Part shown: piece after piece, positions 36,013 to 44,485 of the stretch | How the letters are laid out: each line of letters starts with the position of its first letter | Numbering within the stretch: the first letter of the stretch is position 1 | The notes under the pieces: generated by a model | Seen by the model: only the letters and a program-made list of their open reading frames with translations | What the model was told of the DNA's origin: nothing | The model's database searches: none | NCBI GenBank assembly: GCA_017441505.1 | Contig: JAFRXL010000001.1 | Location: 35,298 to 99,297, forward strand | Length of the DNA: 64,000 nucleotides | Reading direction: 5' to 3' | Source: Ruminococcus sp. | GTDB taxonomy: Bacteria > Bacillota > Clostridia > Oscillospirales > Ruminococcaceae | Program-made: the position numbers and the translations under genes

Positions 36013-38183
36013 GTGACTACAAACTTTATGAAGGTATAAACAATATAGATGACGATCTCATAGAAGAAGCTGACCGCAAAGTAACTCCGATCATCCGTAA
36101 ATATTATTCATTTGCCGCAGCAGCAGCAGTTGTGGTATTAGCATTTGGTGCAGCCGGATGGGGATTATTCCATAAGGGTAATGAGCTTCTTGATAAAGAT
36201 AAACATGATGTAAATGTCATATCTGAGGAAGTCACAACAACGTCTGTTACCGGAACTGATATTATCTGCACTACTGCTTCTGGAGGACATAATTCCATAG
36301 TAACTACGGTTGCAATTTCCGGTGAAAAGCAAACTACAGTCTCTGAGACAGCCGCAGATGCAAATGGTAATACAAAAGGTTCGGAAAAAACTCCGAAGGT
36401 CACAACGTATACTGTGACCAAAAAGAGGGACAGTAAAACAACTCGTTCTGTAGTAAACAATGCTGTTACAACGACCCATGCTAAGGCAGGGGGGAATGTT
36501 ACAACAGCTTTGACAACGATGCCGGCTCCTGTCGTAACTACGGACGTGACTACACAACCACAGTACAGCGAACTTGATATGCAGGTCGCTGAAAATGAAA
36601 GGAGTATTTTTATGAAAAAGTATTTAGCTTCATTAGCCGCAGCCGCAACACTTGCAAACTATGTTCCAACAGGTCTGGTTCAGGCAGACTATCAGCCAGT
36701 TCCGCTTGATCCATATCTTGCAAGATTTATTGATGATATCGAAAGCGGTAATATAATTACTGATATAAACAACGACGGTAAATTTGATCGCAATGATCTT
36801 GTTCCGCTTCATTCATATCTTTTAAATAATAATCTTGTAAGCGATGAAGAAAAGGCATTAGCTGCTGAACGTGGCGATCTAAATGTTGACTTTAGAGTTA
36901 ATATGGTAGATTATGTTGTTCTTGTAAAGTATTATATGTACAAGTATGGAATCAATCCGGATGATTTCGATATGTATAATTACAAGGATAAAGATGGCAA
37001 TGTTACTCTTGACAGCTATTATTTTGTTGACGGGCTTCAGGAATTAGCAGTTGAAAACGGAATGATATATCAGTATGAATCCGATTTTATAACTAATGGC
37101 AACGCAGATGTTGACTTCAACAGCGACGGCAAGTTCGATGTATTCGATATTCTTGAATATGCCCTGTATTATACTGAGAGCGTTAAGAATCCGTTTAATG
37201 ATGCAGAAGCAAAGTCATTATCTGCAATTTCAGATTCTTCATGGGAAAAGTCAAAAGCATACCGTGAGACTTTCTTCTTTGACAATGACAGCGTAAATAA
37301 TCTCATTAATCATTATTTATACACTAATGAATTTGATGCTCAGGTGACAGATTTCAATTATTATAAAGACTATATTGATGAGCTCCTTAAAAAGTTTGAT
37401 TCAAATAATAATAAAGATGCAATAACCAAAAATATCTATAATAACACAATAGTTTTTGCGTCAGATCTGGAATGTGCTGCTGTTAAACTTGAACTTATGG
37501 CTCCGATAGATCGTAAATCTAAGGTAGCTATAATGGCAGATGAAGATTTTAATGATAATCTTGCAGTATACTACAAAGAATATAAACAAAAAGTTCTTAA
37601 CGGAACGATCGCTCCTCCGGATGTAAATGCTGACGGATACTGTGATACAGATGATGATGATGCAATAATGCAGTATTGTAATGAAGCAATGCATAACGGT
37701 TCAGAAGGCAGATCAGAGCTCGGTGTAGATACATTCATGTATATTGATACAAAATTTGATCTTAACGGAAATGGGATCAGCGGTGACGGATACGACCTTC
37801 AGATGGCAAGTGACCTTATCCGTGAATATACAGAAGATTTTGCCGGCTATGATCCGAGTGTTGATCTCAACGCACTTCTTGCTGCATACAATGCAAAGAA
37901 TGGTGTAAGTGATGCTCAAAAGACAGAGCTCTCAGAAGTAGAGCACATAAAGTTCCTTGAGTCTTTCAGCAGCGAGCCTATCAAGCGTTCAGGCGATGCT
38001 AACAACAGCGGTTCAGTAAATATGGCAGACGCAGTTACAATACTTTGTTCATGCTGTAATCCTGATGAATACGCTCTTACTGAGTGGGGCGAATTCAACG
38101 CTGACGTTAACAACACAGGCGACGGCGTAACTCCCGGTGATGCAGCAACTATCCAGCGTAGACTTGTAGGCATCGAGAAATAA
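36009..38183 (+). CDS. Anti-sigma factor fused in frame to an EF-hand/dockerin protein
   Basis: 724 residues. Cytoplasmic part about 1-32; transmembrane helix about 33-55 (FAAAAAVVVLAFGAAGWGLF); a Thr-rich stalk (about 75-195) with many VTTT repeats. Near residue 202 a complete second signal peptide starts (MKKYLASLAAAATLANYV). After it come several calcium-loop segments (DINNDGKFDRND, DVNADGYCDTDDDD) and a C-terminal dockerin (about 660-724: GDANNSGSVNMAD and ADVNNTGDGVTPGD). The whole is one open frame. Full-length product would be a membrane anti-sigma factor displaying a dockerin. An internal start at 36612 could also yield a secreted protein (see that entry). The join may be a stop-loss fusion. 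Confidence 0.8.
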   Translation: MSDYKLYEGINNIDDDLIEEADRKVTPIIRKYYSFAAAAAVVVLAFGAAGWGLFHKGNELLDKDKHDVNVISEEVTTTSVTGTDIICTTASGGHNSIVTTVAISGEKQTTVSETAADANGNTKGSEKTPKVTTYTVTKKRDSKTTRSVVNNAVTTTHAKAGGNVTTALTTMPAPVVTTDVTTQPQYSELDMQVAENERSIFMKKYLASLAAAATLANYVPTGLVQADYQPVPLDPYLARFIDDIESGNIITDINNDGKFDRNDLVPLHSYLLNNNLVSDEEKALAAERGDLNVDFRVNMVDYVVLVKYYMYKYGINPDDFDMYNYKDKDGNVTLDSYYFVDGLQELAVENGMIYQYESDFITNGNADVDFNSDGKFDVFDILEYALYYTESVKNPFNDAEAKSLSAISDSSWEKSKAYRETFFFDNDSVNNLINHYLYTNEFDAQVTDFNYYKDYIDELLKKFDSNNNKDAITKNIYNNTIVFASDLECAAVKLELMAPIDRKSKVAIMADEDFNDNLAVYYKEYKQKVLNGTIAPPDVNADGYCDTDDDDAIMQYCNEAMHNGSEGRSELGVDTFMYIDTKFDLNGNGISGDGYDLQMASDLIREYTEDFAGYDPSVDLNALLAAYNAKNGVSDAQKTELSEVEHIKFLESFSSEPIKRSGDANNSGSVNMADAVTILCSCCNPDEYALTEWGEFNADVNNTGDGVTPGDAATIQRRLVGIEK
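36612..38183 (+). CDS. Secreted EF-hand/dockerin protein from an internal start in the anti-sigma frame
   Basis: Nested start within the preceding ORF. AAAGGAG (36598-36604) lies 7 bases before ATG 36612. The encoded N-terminus is a textbook signal peptide: Lys-Lys, an Ala/Leu core, and VQA before the likely cleavage. The mature about 500 residues carry five calcium-loop segments and a C-terminal dockerin with two Asp/Asn-rich loops. Such a product would be free to dock onto a cohesin. Both signals are hard to explain if only the long protein is made. The protein has no recognisable catalytic domain. Confidence 0.62.
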   Translation: MKKYLASLAAAATLANYVPTGLVQADYQPVPLDPYLARFIDDIESGNIITDINNDGKFDRNDLVPLHSYLLNNNLVSDEEKALAAERGDLNVDFRVNMVDYVVLVKYYMYKYGINPDDFDMYNYKDKDGNVTLDSYYFVDGLQELAVENGMIYQYESDFITNGNADVDFNSDGKFDVFDILEYALYYTESVKNPFNDAEAKSLSAISDSSWEKSKAYRETFFFDNDSVNNLINHYLYTNEFDAQVTDFNYYKDYIDELLKKFDSNNNKDAITKNIYNNTIVFASDLECAAVKLELMAPIDRKSKVAIMADEDFNDNLAVYYKEYKQKVLNGTIAPPDVNADGYCDTDDDDAIMQYCNEAMHNGSEGRSELGVDTFMYIDTKFDLNGNGISGDGYDLQMASDLIREYTEDFAGYDPSVDLNALLAAYNAKNGVSDAQKTELSEVEHIKFLESFSSEPIKRSGDANNSGSVNMADAVTILCSCCNPDEYALTEWGEFNADVNNTGDGVTPGDAATIQRRLVGIEK

Positions 38184-38210
38184 GCAATTCTCCGAATACT
38201 CATAAATACA

Positions 38211-38246
38211 GAAAAGCACCGTATCTCCCGACACGGTGCTTTTCGC
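38211..38246 (+). terminator. Rho-independent terminator after the anti-sigma/dockerin gene
   Basis: A 12-bp stem (GAAAAGCACCGT with ACGGTGCTTTTC) and a 10-base loop; the T-run is part of the 3' arm. Confidence 0.82.
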
Positions 38247-38259
38247 ATTATATAAAATA

Positions 38260-38292
38260 CCGGCATTTCAAAGTGAAGTGCCGGCAAAATTT
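38260..38292. terminator. Second hairpin between convergent genes
   Basis: CCGGCATTTC and GAAGTGCCGG pair over 10 positions (one G-U) around a 5-base loop, with T-rich tracts on both strands. It can end the minus-strand gtrA transcript. Confidence 0.75.
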
Positions 38293-38714
38293 TATTTATC
38301 TTTATCACGGATAATGAAATAGCATAATTTGCGGATAAAGTATACAGCGAAGAAAGCAATAATAAGTGAAATCACCTTTGCAATGGAGTATCTTGTGTTT
38401 TCACTTATGCTTGAACTGAGACTTCTGACTATTATCCATACCAAAGCGTTCTGCAATAAGATACTCGCTATGCTTGTTGAGAGAAAGACTGTGAAAGTTT
38501 TCTTGCTTGTTGAAGCTTTGAAAACAGATTTGTTCACCAGAATATAGTGAATGATCGTTCCTAAGACAATACTTATGGTATTGGCAATAAGGATGGGCAG
38601 ATTAGTATTGGCTACGAGAAAAATTCCCGAAACGGACTCGAAAGTAGCTATAAACAGCGAAGTTACGAGATAAATAATAAAGCCTTTGTGCTTTTTTAAA
38701 GCGTTATTTTCCAT
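38292..38714 (-). CDS. GtrA-family membrane protein
   Basis: Small integral membrane protein of 140 residues with four predicted helices (about 13-32, 39-60, 74-96, 108-130). The pattern, with ANTISIVLGTIIHYILVNKSVF between helices 2 and 3 and FFAVYFIRKL at the end, is that of the GtrA/DPMS family. These proteins are thought to help move lipid-linked sugars across the membrane for cell-surface glycosylation. No glycosyltransferase gene is adjacent. It stands alone on the minus strand. Confidence 0.78.
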   Translation of the reverse strand: MENNALKKHKGFIIYLVTSLFIATFESVSGIFLVANTNLPILIANTISIVLGTIIHYILVNKSVFKASTSKKTFTVFLSTSIASILLQNALVWIIVRSLSSSISENTRYSIAKVISLIIAFFAVYFIRKLCYFIIRDKDK

Positions 38715-38940
38715 TAAAAACCATCCTTTTAATTACATGATACTCAATTATTATATCATAAAAGCACTTGTATTGCAAGAGAATGTGTTAATATATTCAA
38801 AAAGTACACCAAATATACAGAAAATGAACTATGTATGCGAAATGTCCACTAATTATGCATAAAGTGGGTTGAAACTGTGAATTTCTTCTGATATTATGTT
38901 AATTAACAGAATATATATAAATATAGAAGGAGGATCATAA

Positions 38941-41880
38941 ATGAAAAAAGAAATATCAGCTGTTGCAGCGGCTTTAATAGCTGCGTCATGCCTGACGTTC
39001 GCTCCGGCTGCACCAAAGGAGAGCCATGCGGAAAATCCCATTGTTCAGTCATCTTTCACTCCTGATCCGGCACCTGTTGTATTCGGGGATGAACTCTATG
39101 TTTTCACAGGCTGTGACCGTGACGGCGATAATGATTTCTACAAGATGACCGGTTGGCAGTGCTTTTCAACTAAAGATATGAAGAACTGGACTGACCACGG
39201 CAGAATACTTGAAGATACGTCGTTTTCATGGTGCGGACAGAACGATGCTTGGGCTTCACAGTGTATCGAACGCAATGGTAAGTACTATTTCTATTTCACA
39301 ACAACAAATAAGACCGGAGGCGGCAGAGCAATAGGTGTTGCTGTTGCAGACAGTCCGGAAGGTCCTTACAAGGACGTTCTCGGCAAACCTCTTTGTGGTC
39401 CGAACTGGAACTACATCGACCCGACTGTTATGATAGACGATGACGGTCAGGCATGGCTGATGTTCGGAAATCCGACCTGCTACTATGGCAAGCTGAAAGA
39501 TGATATGGTAACACTTGACGGTCAGATCAAGGAGTTCAACATGACAGAGCAGGCGTTTGGTCCGAATTCTGATCCTGATAGAAAGTCTGCTTACGGTGAA
39601 GGTCCGTGGATATACAAGCACGGTGGCTTGTATTATTTAGTATACGCTGCTTTCGTAGGCTCGGATACAGGCGAGAGCATGGCATATGCAACAGGTCCGT
39701 CAGTTACAGGTCCGTGGACATACCGTGGTCAGATACAGAAAGGCTCTAACTGCTTTACTATACACGGCGGTATTGTCGATTACAAAGATCATTCATATTA
39801 CTTCTATCATATGAACGGTATTCCGGGCGGCGGAGTATTCAACAGAAGTGCTGCCTGTGAGGAGTTCACATACAACTCAGACGGCACGATACCTTCTATT
39901 CCGTCGACAAAAAGCGGTCCTGACCAGATAGAGACTCTCGACCCTTTCCAGAGAGTTGAAGCAGAGACTATTTGCTGGAGTCAGGGCATAAAGACCGAAA
40001 AATGCAGTTCCGGCGGTATAAATATCGCTAATATCGAAAACGGTGACTATGTAAAAGTCAGCGGTGTAGATTTTGGCGACGGAGCTGATACGTTTACAGC
40101 AAGTGTGGCATCAGCGACAGACGGCGGTACTATCGAACTGCATATCGATGATGTTAAAGGACCTGTTATCGGTACTTGTAAAGTCGGTTCTACGGGAGGC
40201 TGGCAGGATTGGCAGGAAGTTACCAGCGATGTTCTTGTAGACGGTGTGCATGACCTTTATTTCGTATTCAGAGGAGAAAGCGGCTATCTGCTTAATGTGG
40301 ACTGGTGGAAGTTCGACGGTGCAGGCAGTGCGAGTTCACAGCAGCCTGCCCCTGATCCGGAGGAGTATATTTTCCACAACACATTTGAGCGTGGTGCAGA
40401 AAGCTGGACAGGAAGGGGAGCAGCAGAAGTTGCTCTGAACTCAGATAATGCTTTTGCAGGAAAAAGATCATTGTACGTAAGCGGCAGAACAGCTTCGTGG
40501 AACGGTGTTACTAAGCAGCTTGGAAGTCAGTTCAAAGCAGGTGAGGAGTATAGCTTCAGCGTTAACGCTATGTATAACGAGGGCAATAATGATGTCGAAA
40601 AATTCTACCTCACAATGCAGTACGATGACGCAAACGGCGATCCGCATTATGATAAAATAGCAAGAGCAAATCCTATGAAAGGCGAATGGGTACAGCTTGC
40701 AAATGAAAATTTCAAGATACCTGAGGGTGCTGAGAATATTCATATCTATGTTGAGACCGAAAATACCAAGACGAGCTTCTATATTGACGAAGCTGTGGTC
40801 GCTGAGGCTGGTACTAAGATAGAGGGTGCAAATGGTAAGCAGCTCATAAGAGGTGACCTTGATTTTGACGGCGTTATCGACAGCTTTGACGTTCTTCTTT
40901 CTAAGAGAGGAATAGTGAAAGGATTCAAGGACAGCAGTGCTGAGATAGCTGCTGATGTTGACAAAAGCGGAAAATTTGAGCTGAATGATGTTGTGCTCCT
41001 ACAGCAGTATATCCTCGGAAAAATAAAGGGATTCCCTGATAATACTCCTGAGCCTGATCCTGTAAAAAAGAGCGATTTTACTTATAATTCAGCACTCCAG
41101 TTCAGCGAAGCTCCAAGCGGTTATCTTGATCCATGCTCGCAGGCTGGAAAGATAGTCAAGGAGACCTATAATGGCATAAATGGTACTAATTCGCTCAACG
41201 TGTACCTTCCATACGGATACGATTCCAGCAAGAAATACAATATATTCTACCTCATGCACGGAGGCGGTGAAAATGAGAATACCATTTTCAGCAGCGATGT
41301 TAAGCTGAATAATATCCTCGACCACATGATAATGAACGGCGAGCTTGAACCGCTCATCGTTGTAACTCCGACATTCAACAAGTGTGAAGCCGGTACATTC
41401 TATAACGAGTTCAGACAGAGTGTAGTTCCGTTTGTTGAGGGCAAGTACTCAACCTATGCTGAGTCGACTTCAGATGCCGGACTTAAAGCTTCAAGAAGTC
41501 ACCGTGCTTACGGAGGATTCTCAATGGGCTCACTCTCAGCATGGTGCGTTGCCGACCACTGCCTTGATATAGTTCAGTATATAATGCCGCTCAGCGGCGA
41601 TAACTGGGAGGGTATCAATACTCTGACCAACGAGATAAACAGTCTCGGACTTAAAACAAATGAGTACTTTATCTTCTGTGCAACAGGTTCGGACGATCTG
41701 GCATACCCGAATATGAAACCTCAGATCGAAGATATGAAGACAAGATCAGAATTCATATATACTTCCGATTTTTCAAAAGGTAATTTCTACTTCCTTTTAG
41801 CTAACGGAAGAAATCATTGGTGGGGAAATGTAAGACACTACATCTACGATGCACTTCCTTACTTCTTCCACGAGGGTTGA
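38941..41880 (+). CDS. Cellulosomal GH43-CBM6-CBM-dockerin-CE1 enzyme
   Basis: Secreted bifunctional hemicellulase of 979 residues. Signal peptide 1-30; GH43 domain (about 35-325) with Asp42 (TPDPAPV), Asp160 (YIDPTV) and Glu220 (YGEGPW) as the expected base, modulator and acid; CBM6 (about 335-462, VEAETICWSQGI to LNVDWWKF); a CBM22/CBM4-like jelly roll (about 475-625); a type I dockerin (about 635-705, GDLDFDGVIDSFD and ADVDKSGKFELND); and a C-terminal CE1-type esterase (about 715-979) with the nucleophile loop GGFSMGSLS and a late His in GRNHWW. Likely arabinofuranosidase or xylosidase plus feruloyl/acetyl-xylan esterase on arabinoxylan. AGGAGG precedes the ATG. Confidence 0.92.
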   Translation: MKKEISAVAAALIAASCLTFAPAAPKESHAENPIVQSSFTPDPAPVVFGDELYVFTGCDRDGDNDFYKMTGWQCFSTKDMKNWTDHGRILEDTSFSWCGQNDAWASQCIERNGKYYFYFTTTNKTGGGRAIGVAVADSPEGPYKDVLGKPLCGPNWNYIDPTVMIDDDGQAWLMFGNPTCYYGKLKDDMVTLDGQIKEFNMTEQAFGPNSDPDRKSAYGEGPWIYKHGGLYYLVYAAFVGSDTGESMAYATGPSVTGPWTYRGQIQKGSNCFTIHGGIVDYKDHSYYFYHMNGIPGGGVFNRSAACEEFTYNSDGTIPSIPSTKSGPDQIETLDPFQRVEAETICWSQGIKTEKCSSGGINIANIENGDYVKVSGVDFGDGADTFTASVASATDGGTIELHIDDVKGPVIGTCKVGSTGGWQDWQEVTSDVLVDGVHDLYFVFRGESGYLLNVDWWKFDGAGSASSQQPAPDPEEYIFHNTFERGAESWTGRGAAEVALNSDNAFAGKRSLYVSGRTASWNGVTKQLGSQFKAGEEYSFSVNAMYNEGNNDVEKFYLTMQYDDANGDPHYDKIARANPMKGEWVQLANENFKIPEGAENIHIYVETENTKTSFYIDEAVVAEAGTKIEGANGKQLIRGDLDFDGVIDSFDVLLSKRGIVKGFKDSSAEIAADVDKSGKFELNDVVLLQQYILGKIKGFPDNTPEPDPVKKSDFTYNSALQFSEAPSGYLDPCSQAGKIVKETYNGINGTNSLNVYLPYGYDSSKKYNIFYLMHGGGENENTIFSSDVKLNNILDHMIMNGELEPLIVVTPTFNKCEAGTFYNEFRQSVVPFVEGKYSTYAESTSDAGLKASRSHRAYGGFSMGSLSAWCVADHCLDIVQYIMPLSGDNWEGINTLTNEINSLGLKTNEYFIFCATGSDDLAYPNMKPQIEDMKTRSEFIYTSDFSKGNFYFLLANGRNHWWGNVRHYIYDALPYFFHEG

Positions 41881-41886
41881 TTTTAT

Positions 41887-41923
41887 GCTCCTGCGGCAGC
41901 CGCTGCAGGAGCTTTTTATTTTT
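41887..41923 (+). terminator. Rho-independent terminator after the GH43 gene
   Basis: GCTCCTGC and GCAGGAGC form an 8-bp stem extended by inner G-C pairs, then TTTTTATTTTT. Confidence 0.9.
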
Positions 41924-41925
41924 AG

Positions 41926-41954
41926 TGGACAAATCGTGTGATTTGTGGTATTAT
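41926..41954 (+). promoter_or_regulatory. Sigma-A promoter of the ACP-FkbH unit
   Basis: TGGACA, a 17-base spacer, TATTAT, placed directly after the GH43 terminator. Confidence 0.55.
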
Positions 41955-42013
41955 GATGAAGGCAGCTTCAAAAAAATCTGAGCGGTGCTGCCTAAAGAAA
42001 AAGGAGTATAAAA

Positions 42014-42253
42014 ATGACAAGAGAGAAAATTTTTGATAAACTTAACAGAGTATTTCAGGATGTATTCGATAATGAAACTTTAGAGCTGGAGGATAATACT
42101 ACAGCTGACGATATTGAAGAGTGGGACAGCCTTACTCACATTGATCTTGTTGTTGCTGTAGAGAGAGAATTCGGAATAAAATTCAGCATGGGAGAGGTCA
42201 GAAAAATGCAGAATGTTGGTGAAATGGCGGACATTATCCAGAAAAGAATATAA
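42014..42253 (+). CDS. Acyl carrier protein
   Basis: Small helical carrier of 79 residues whose Ser in EEWDSLTHIDL receives 4'-phosphopantetheine and then an acyl group as thioester. It is not in a fatty-acid cluster; the only partner is the FkbH-like gene 23 bases downstream. That suggests a dedicated carrier, for example for a glyceryl or other three-carbon unit in natural-product or envelope chemistry. AAAGGAG precedes the ATG. Confidence 0.88.
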   Translation: MTREKIFDKLNRVFQDVFDNETLELEDNTTADDIEEWDSLTHIDLVVAVEREFGIKFSMGEVRKMQNVGEMADIIQKRI

Positions 42254-42276
42254 GCGTCAGTCCGGAGATTGAAAGC

Positions 42277-44061
42277 ATGATAAAAGAACTTACATATCCA
42301 TTTGATGCGGATGAAATAATCGTCAAAAAGAGAGCGATAAAAAGGAAGCTCCTTGAAGACAAGGATAATATGGTGAGCAAAAAAGTGGCTATACTTGGCG
42401 GGTATACTACCAATAACGTGAAGAATATCCTTGAATTGTTCCTTATGGCAAATGGTATATTGCCGGAGTTTTATGAATCTGAATATGCCCGTTACTATGA
42501 GGATGCCGTGTTCGGTTCAGAGGAGCTTGACTCATTTGCTCCGGATGTAGTCTATATCTGCACCTGTAATCGCAATGTACCGTTTTATCCTGATATTACT
42601 GACAATGCCGAGGAGATCGACAGACTTCTTGACGATACTTACAGCAGATACCTTGATATGTGGGAGAGCATCAGGGAGCGTTATAACTGTCCTGTGATAC
42701 AGAACAATTTTGAGATGCCGTATTATAGACTTTTGGGCAACTCTGATGCAAGTGACCTGCATGGAAGAGTTAATTTCCTGACAAGACTTAATATGAAGTT
42801 TTATGAGTACGCTCGTTCTGGCAATGGACTTTATATCTGCGACATTAATTACATATCCGCCGATTACGGACTTTCAGAATGGTCCGACCCGTTTTACTGG
42901 TATATGTACAAATATGGACTTAATGCAAGTGCAATTCCTTATCTTGCGATGAATGTTGCAAACATAATAAAGTCGATCTACGGCAAAAACAAGAAGGGAC
43001 TTGTGCTTGACCTTGATAATACACTTTGGGGCGGAGTTATAGGCGATGACGGTCAGGACGGGATAGAGATAGGTCAGGAAAGCTCTGATGCTCAGGCATA
43101 CAGCGAGTTTCAGGACTATATCTCGGAACAGAAAAAGATAGGAGTTTTGCTGAATGTAAACTCCAAAAATGATTTGGAAAATGCTTTGCTCGGCTTGCAG
43201 CATCCTGACAGTAAGCTGAGTCCGGATGACTTTATATGCATAAAGTCCAACTGGGAGCCTAAAGACCGAAATTTCAAGGAAATAGCCGATGAGCTTGGAC
43301 TGCTTCCGGAGAGCCTTGTTTTTGTTGATGATAACCCTGCTGAAAGACAGATAGTGACTGATTCGCTTCCGGGAGTCAGTGCTCCGGAGATGGGGGAGAT
43401 ACACGAGAGAATAAGAGTGCTCGACAGAAGCGGATTTTTTGAGGTCACTTCTCTTTCTGATGATGACCTGAAACGAAATGATATGTATAAAACGAATGTC
43501 ATTCGCAGAAAACAAAGCGAGGCATTTTCGGACTATCATGAGTACCTTTTGTCGCTGGGAATGAAAGCGGTCATATGTCCATTTGAGGAGCTTTATTATC
43601 CGAGGATAGCTCAGCTAACCAACAAGAGCAATCAGTTCAATCTTACGACAAAGCGTTATACAGTCGAGGAAATAGCTTCGGCTGCGGCGGACAACGAGAC
43701 TATAACACTATACGGCAGACTTGAAGACAGGTATGGGGACAATGGTATAGTTTCAGTCGTTATAGGCAATGTCAGCGGCGAGGTCTGTGATATTACACTC
43801 TGGCTGATGAGCTGCCGAGTGCTGAAAAGAGATATGGAGTACGCAATGTTCGATGCTCTTGTTGATGAATGCAGGGAGGTCGGCGTAAAAACTATTATCG
43901 GGAATTATTATCCTACTTCTAAAAATTCCATGGTCGCTGAACATTATAAAACTCTTGGATTTTCATTATGCTCCGAGGATGAACAAGGTCATACAGTCTG
44001 GAGTTTCGACATTCCCTTTGAATACAGCAGGAAAAATACTGTTATTGATATTGGCAAATAA
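42277..44061 (+). CDS. FkbH-like HAD-IIIC family protein
   Basis: 594 residues in three parts. An SGNH-hydrolase-like N-terminal region (about 30-235) is followed by a HAD phosphatase-like domain (about 240-380; KGLVLDLDNTLWGGVIGDDG, then VFVDDNPAERQIV). The C-terminal part (about 425-590) is GNAT-like (IAQLTNKSNQFNLTTKRY, DNGIVSVVI). Known FkbH enzymes dephosphorylate 1,3-bisphosphoglycerate and load the glyceryl unit onto an ACP. The ACP gene just upstream fits exactly. No polyketide synthase or other FkbH-cluster genes are in view, so the end product is unknown. Confidence 0.85.
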   Translation: MIKELTYPFDADEIIVKKRAIKRKLLEDKDNMVSKKVAILGGYTTNNVKNILELFLMANGILPEFYESEYARYYEDAVFGSEELDSFAPDVVYICTCNRNVPFYPDITDNAEEIDRLLDDTYSRYLDMWESIRERYNCPVIQNNFEMPYYRLLGNSDASDLHGRVNFLTRLNMKFYEYARSGNGLYICDINYISADYGLSEWSDPFYWYMYKYGLNASAIPYLAMNVANIIKSIYGKNKKGLVLDLDNTLWGGVIGDDGQDGIEIGQESSDAQAYSEFQDYISEQKKIGVLLNVNSKNDLENALLGLQHPDSKLSPDDFICIKSNWEPKDRNFKEIADELGLLPESLVFVDDNPAERQIVTDSLPGVSAPEMGEIHERIRVLDRSGFFEVTSLSDDDLKRNDMYKTNVIRRKQSEAFSDYHEYLLSLGMKAVICPFEELYYPRIAQLTNKSNQFNLTTKRYTVEEIASAAADNETITLYGRLEDRYGDNGIVSVVIGNVSGEVCDITLWLMSCRVLKRDMEYAMFDALVDECREVGVKTIIGNYYPTSKNSMVAEHYKTLGFSLCSEDEQGHTVWSFDIPFEYSRKNTVIDIGK

Positions 44062-44135
44062 TTGTAATTGCTGACAAATGTGGCTATAATATATAGCTTG
44101 ACTTTGTAAGTTTTAACAAAATATCCTTATACCGC

Positions 44136-44164
44136 TTGACAAATTCGTAAGTCTGTGATAAAAT
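44136..44164 (+). promoter_or_regulatory. Sigma-A promoter of the trp operon
   Basis: TTGACA, a 17-base spacer, TAAAAT. The transcript would begin at about 44171, right at the start of the T-box leader. Confidence 0.68.
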
Positions 44165-44165
44165 T

Positions 44166-44453
44166 CAAAACAACATGAAACCGTTGAAGCGGAGATAAAG
44201 CTGATGATGCTTCTACAGAGAGCCCACGTTGCTGAGAGTTGGGTGAAAAACAAGTCTGCAAATGGACCGCCGAGGGCACAGTCAAATGTCTTATGGACAG
44301 AGTATTCTGTGACGTGCTGACATACGTTAGTTGTCGGGGATATGAAGGTATCCTGCTAAGTGCACAGTATCAAGCTGTGAATCAAGGTGGCACCGCGGAT
44401 AAAAAGTTTATTCGTCCTTGACAGAATTATTAGATTCTGTCAAGGACTTTTTT
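44166..44453 (+). promoter_or_regulatory. Tryptophan T-box leader
   Basis: Senses uncharged tRNA-Trp and lets the trp operon be read only when tryptophan runs short. Stem I signs are the AGAGAGCC and GCTGAGAG boxes with GGGTGAAAA. The specifier triplet is TGG at 44263-44265, followed by ACCGCCGAG as in other T-boxes. The T-box core AAGGTGGCACCGCG is at 44384-44397. Its TGGC bulge pairs with the GCCA end of tRNA-Trp, whose discriminator base is G. It is followed by a terminator hairpin. Confidence 0.93.
44414..44453 (+). terminator. T-box-controlled terminator
   Basis: A perfect 14-bp stem (GTCCTTGACAGAAT with ATTCTGTCAAGGAC), a 6-base loop, then TTTTTT. It forms when tRNA-Trp is charged. Confidence 0.92.
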
Positions 44454-44485
44454 GTTGCCTGACAGATGCTGCGGAGGTGCTTTTT

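Noticed and set aside
42874-43539. Minus-strand frame of 221 codons inside the FkbH-like gene
   Set aside because: It lies opposite the conserved HAD domain and has no credible start signal or protein features.
44082-44097. GCTATA/TATAGC palindrome after the FkbH-like gene as a terminator
   Set aside because: The stem is AT-rich and has no T-run after it; too weak to call.
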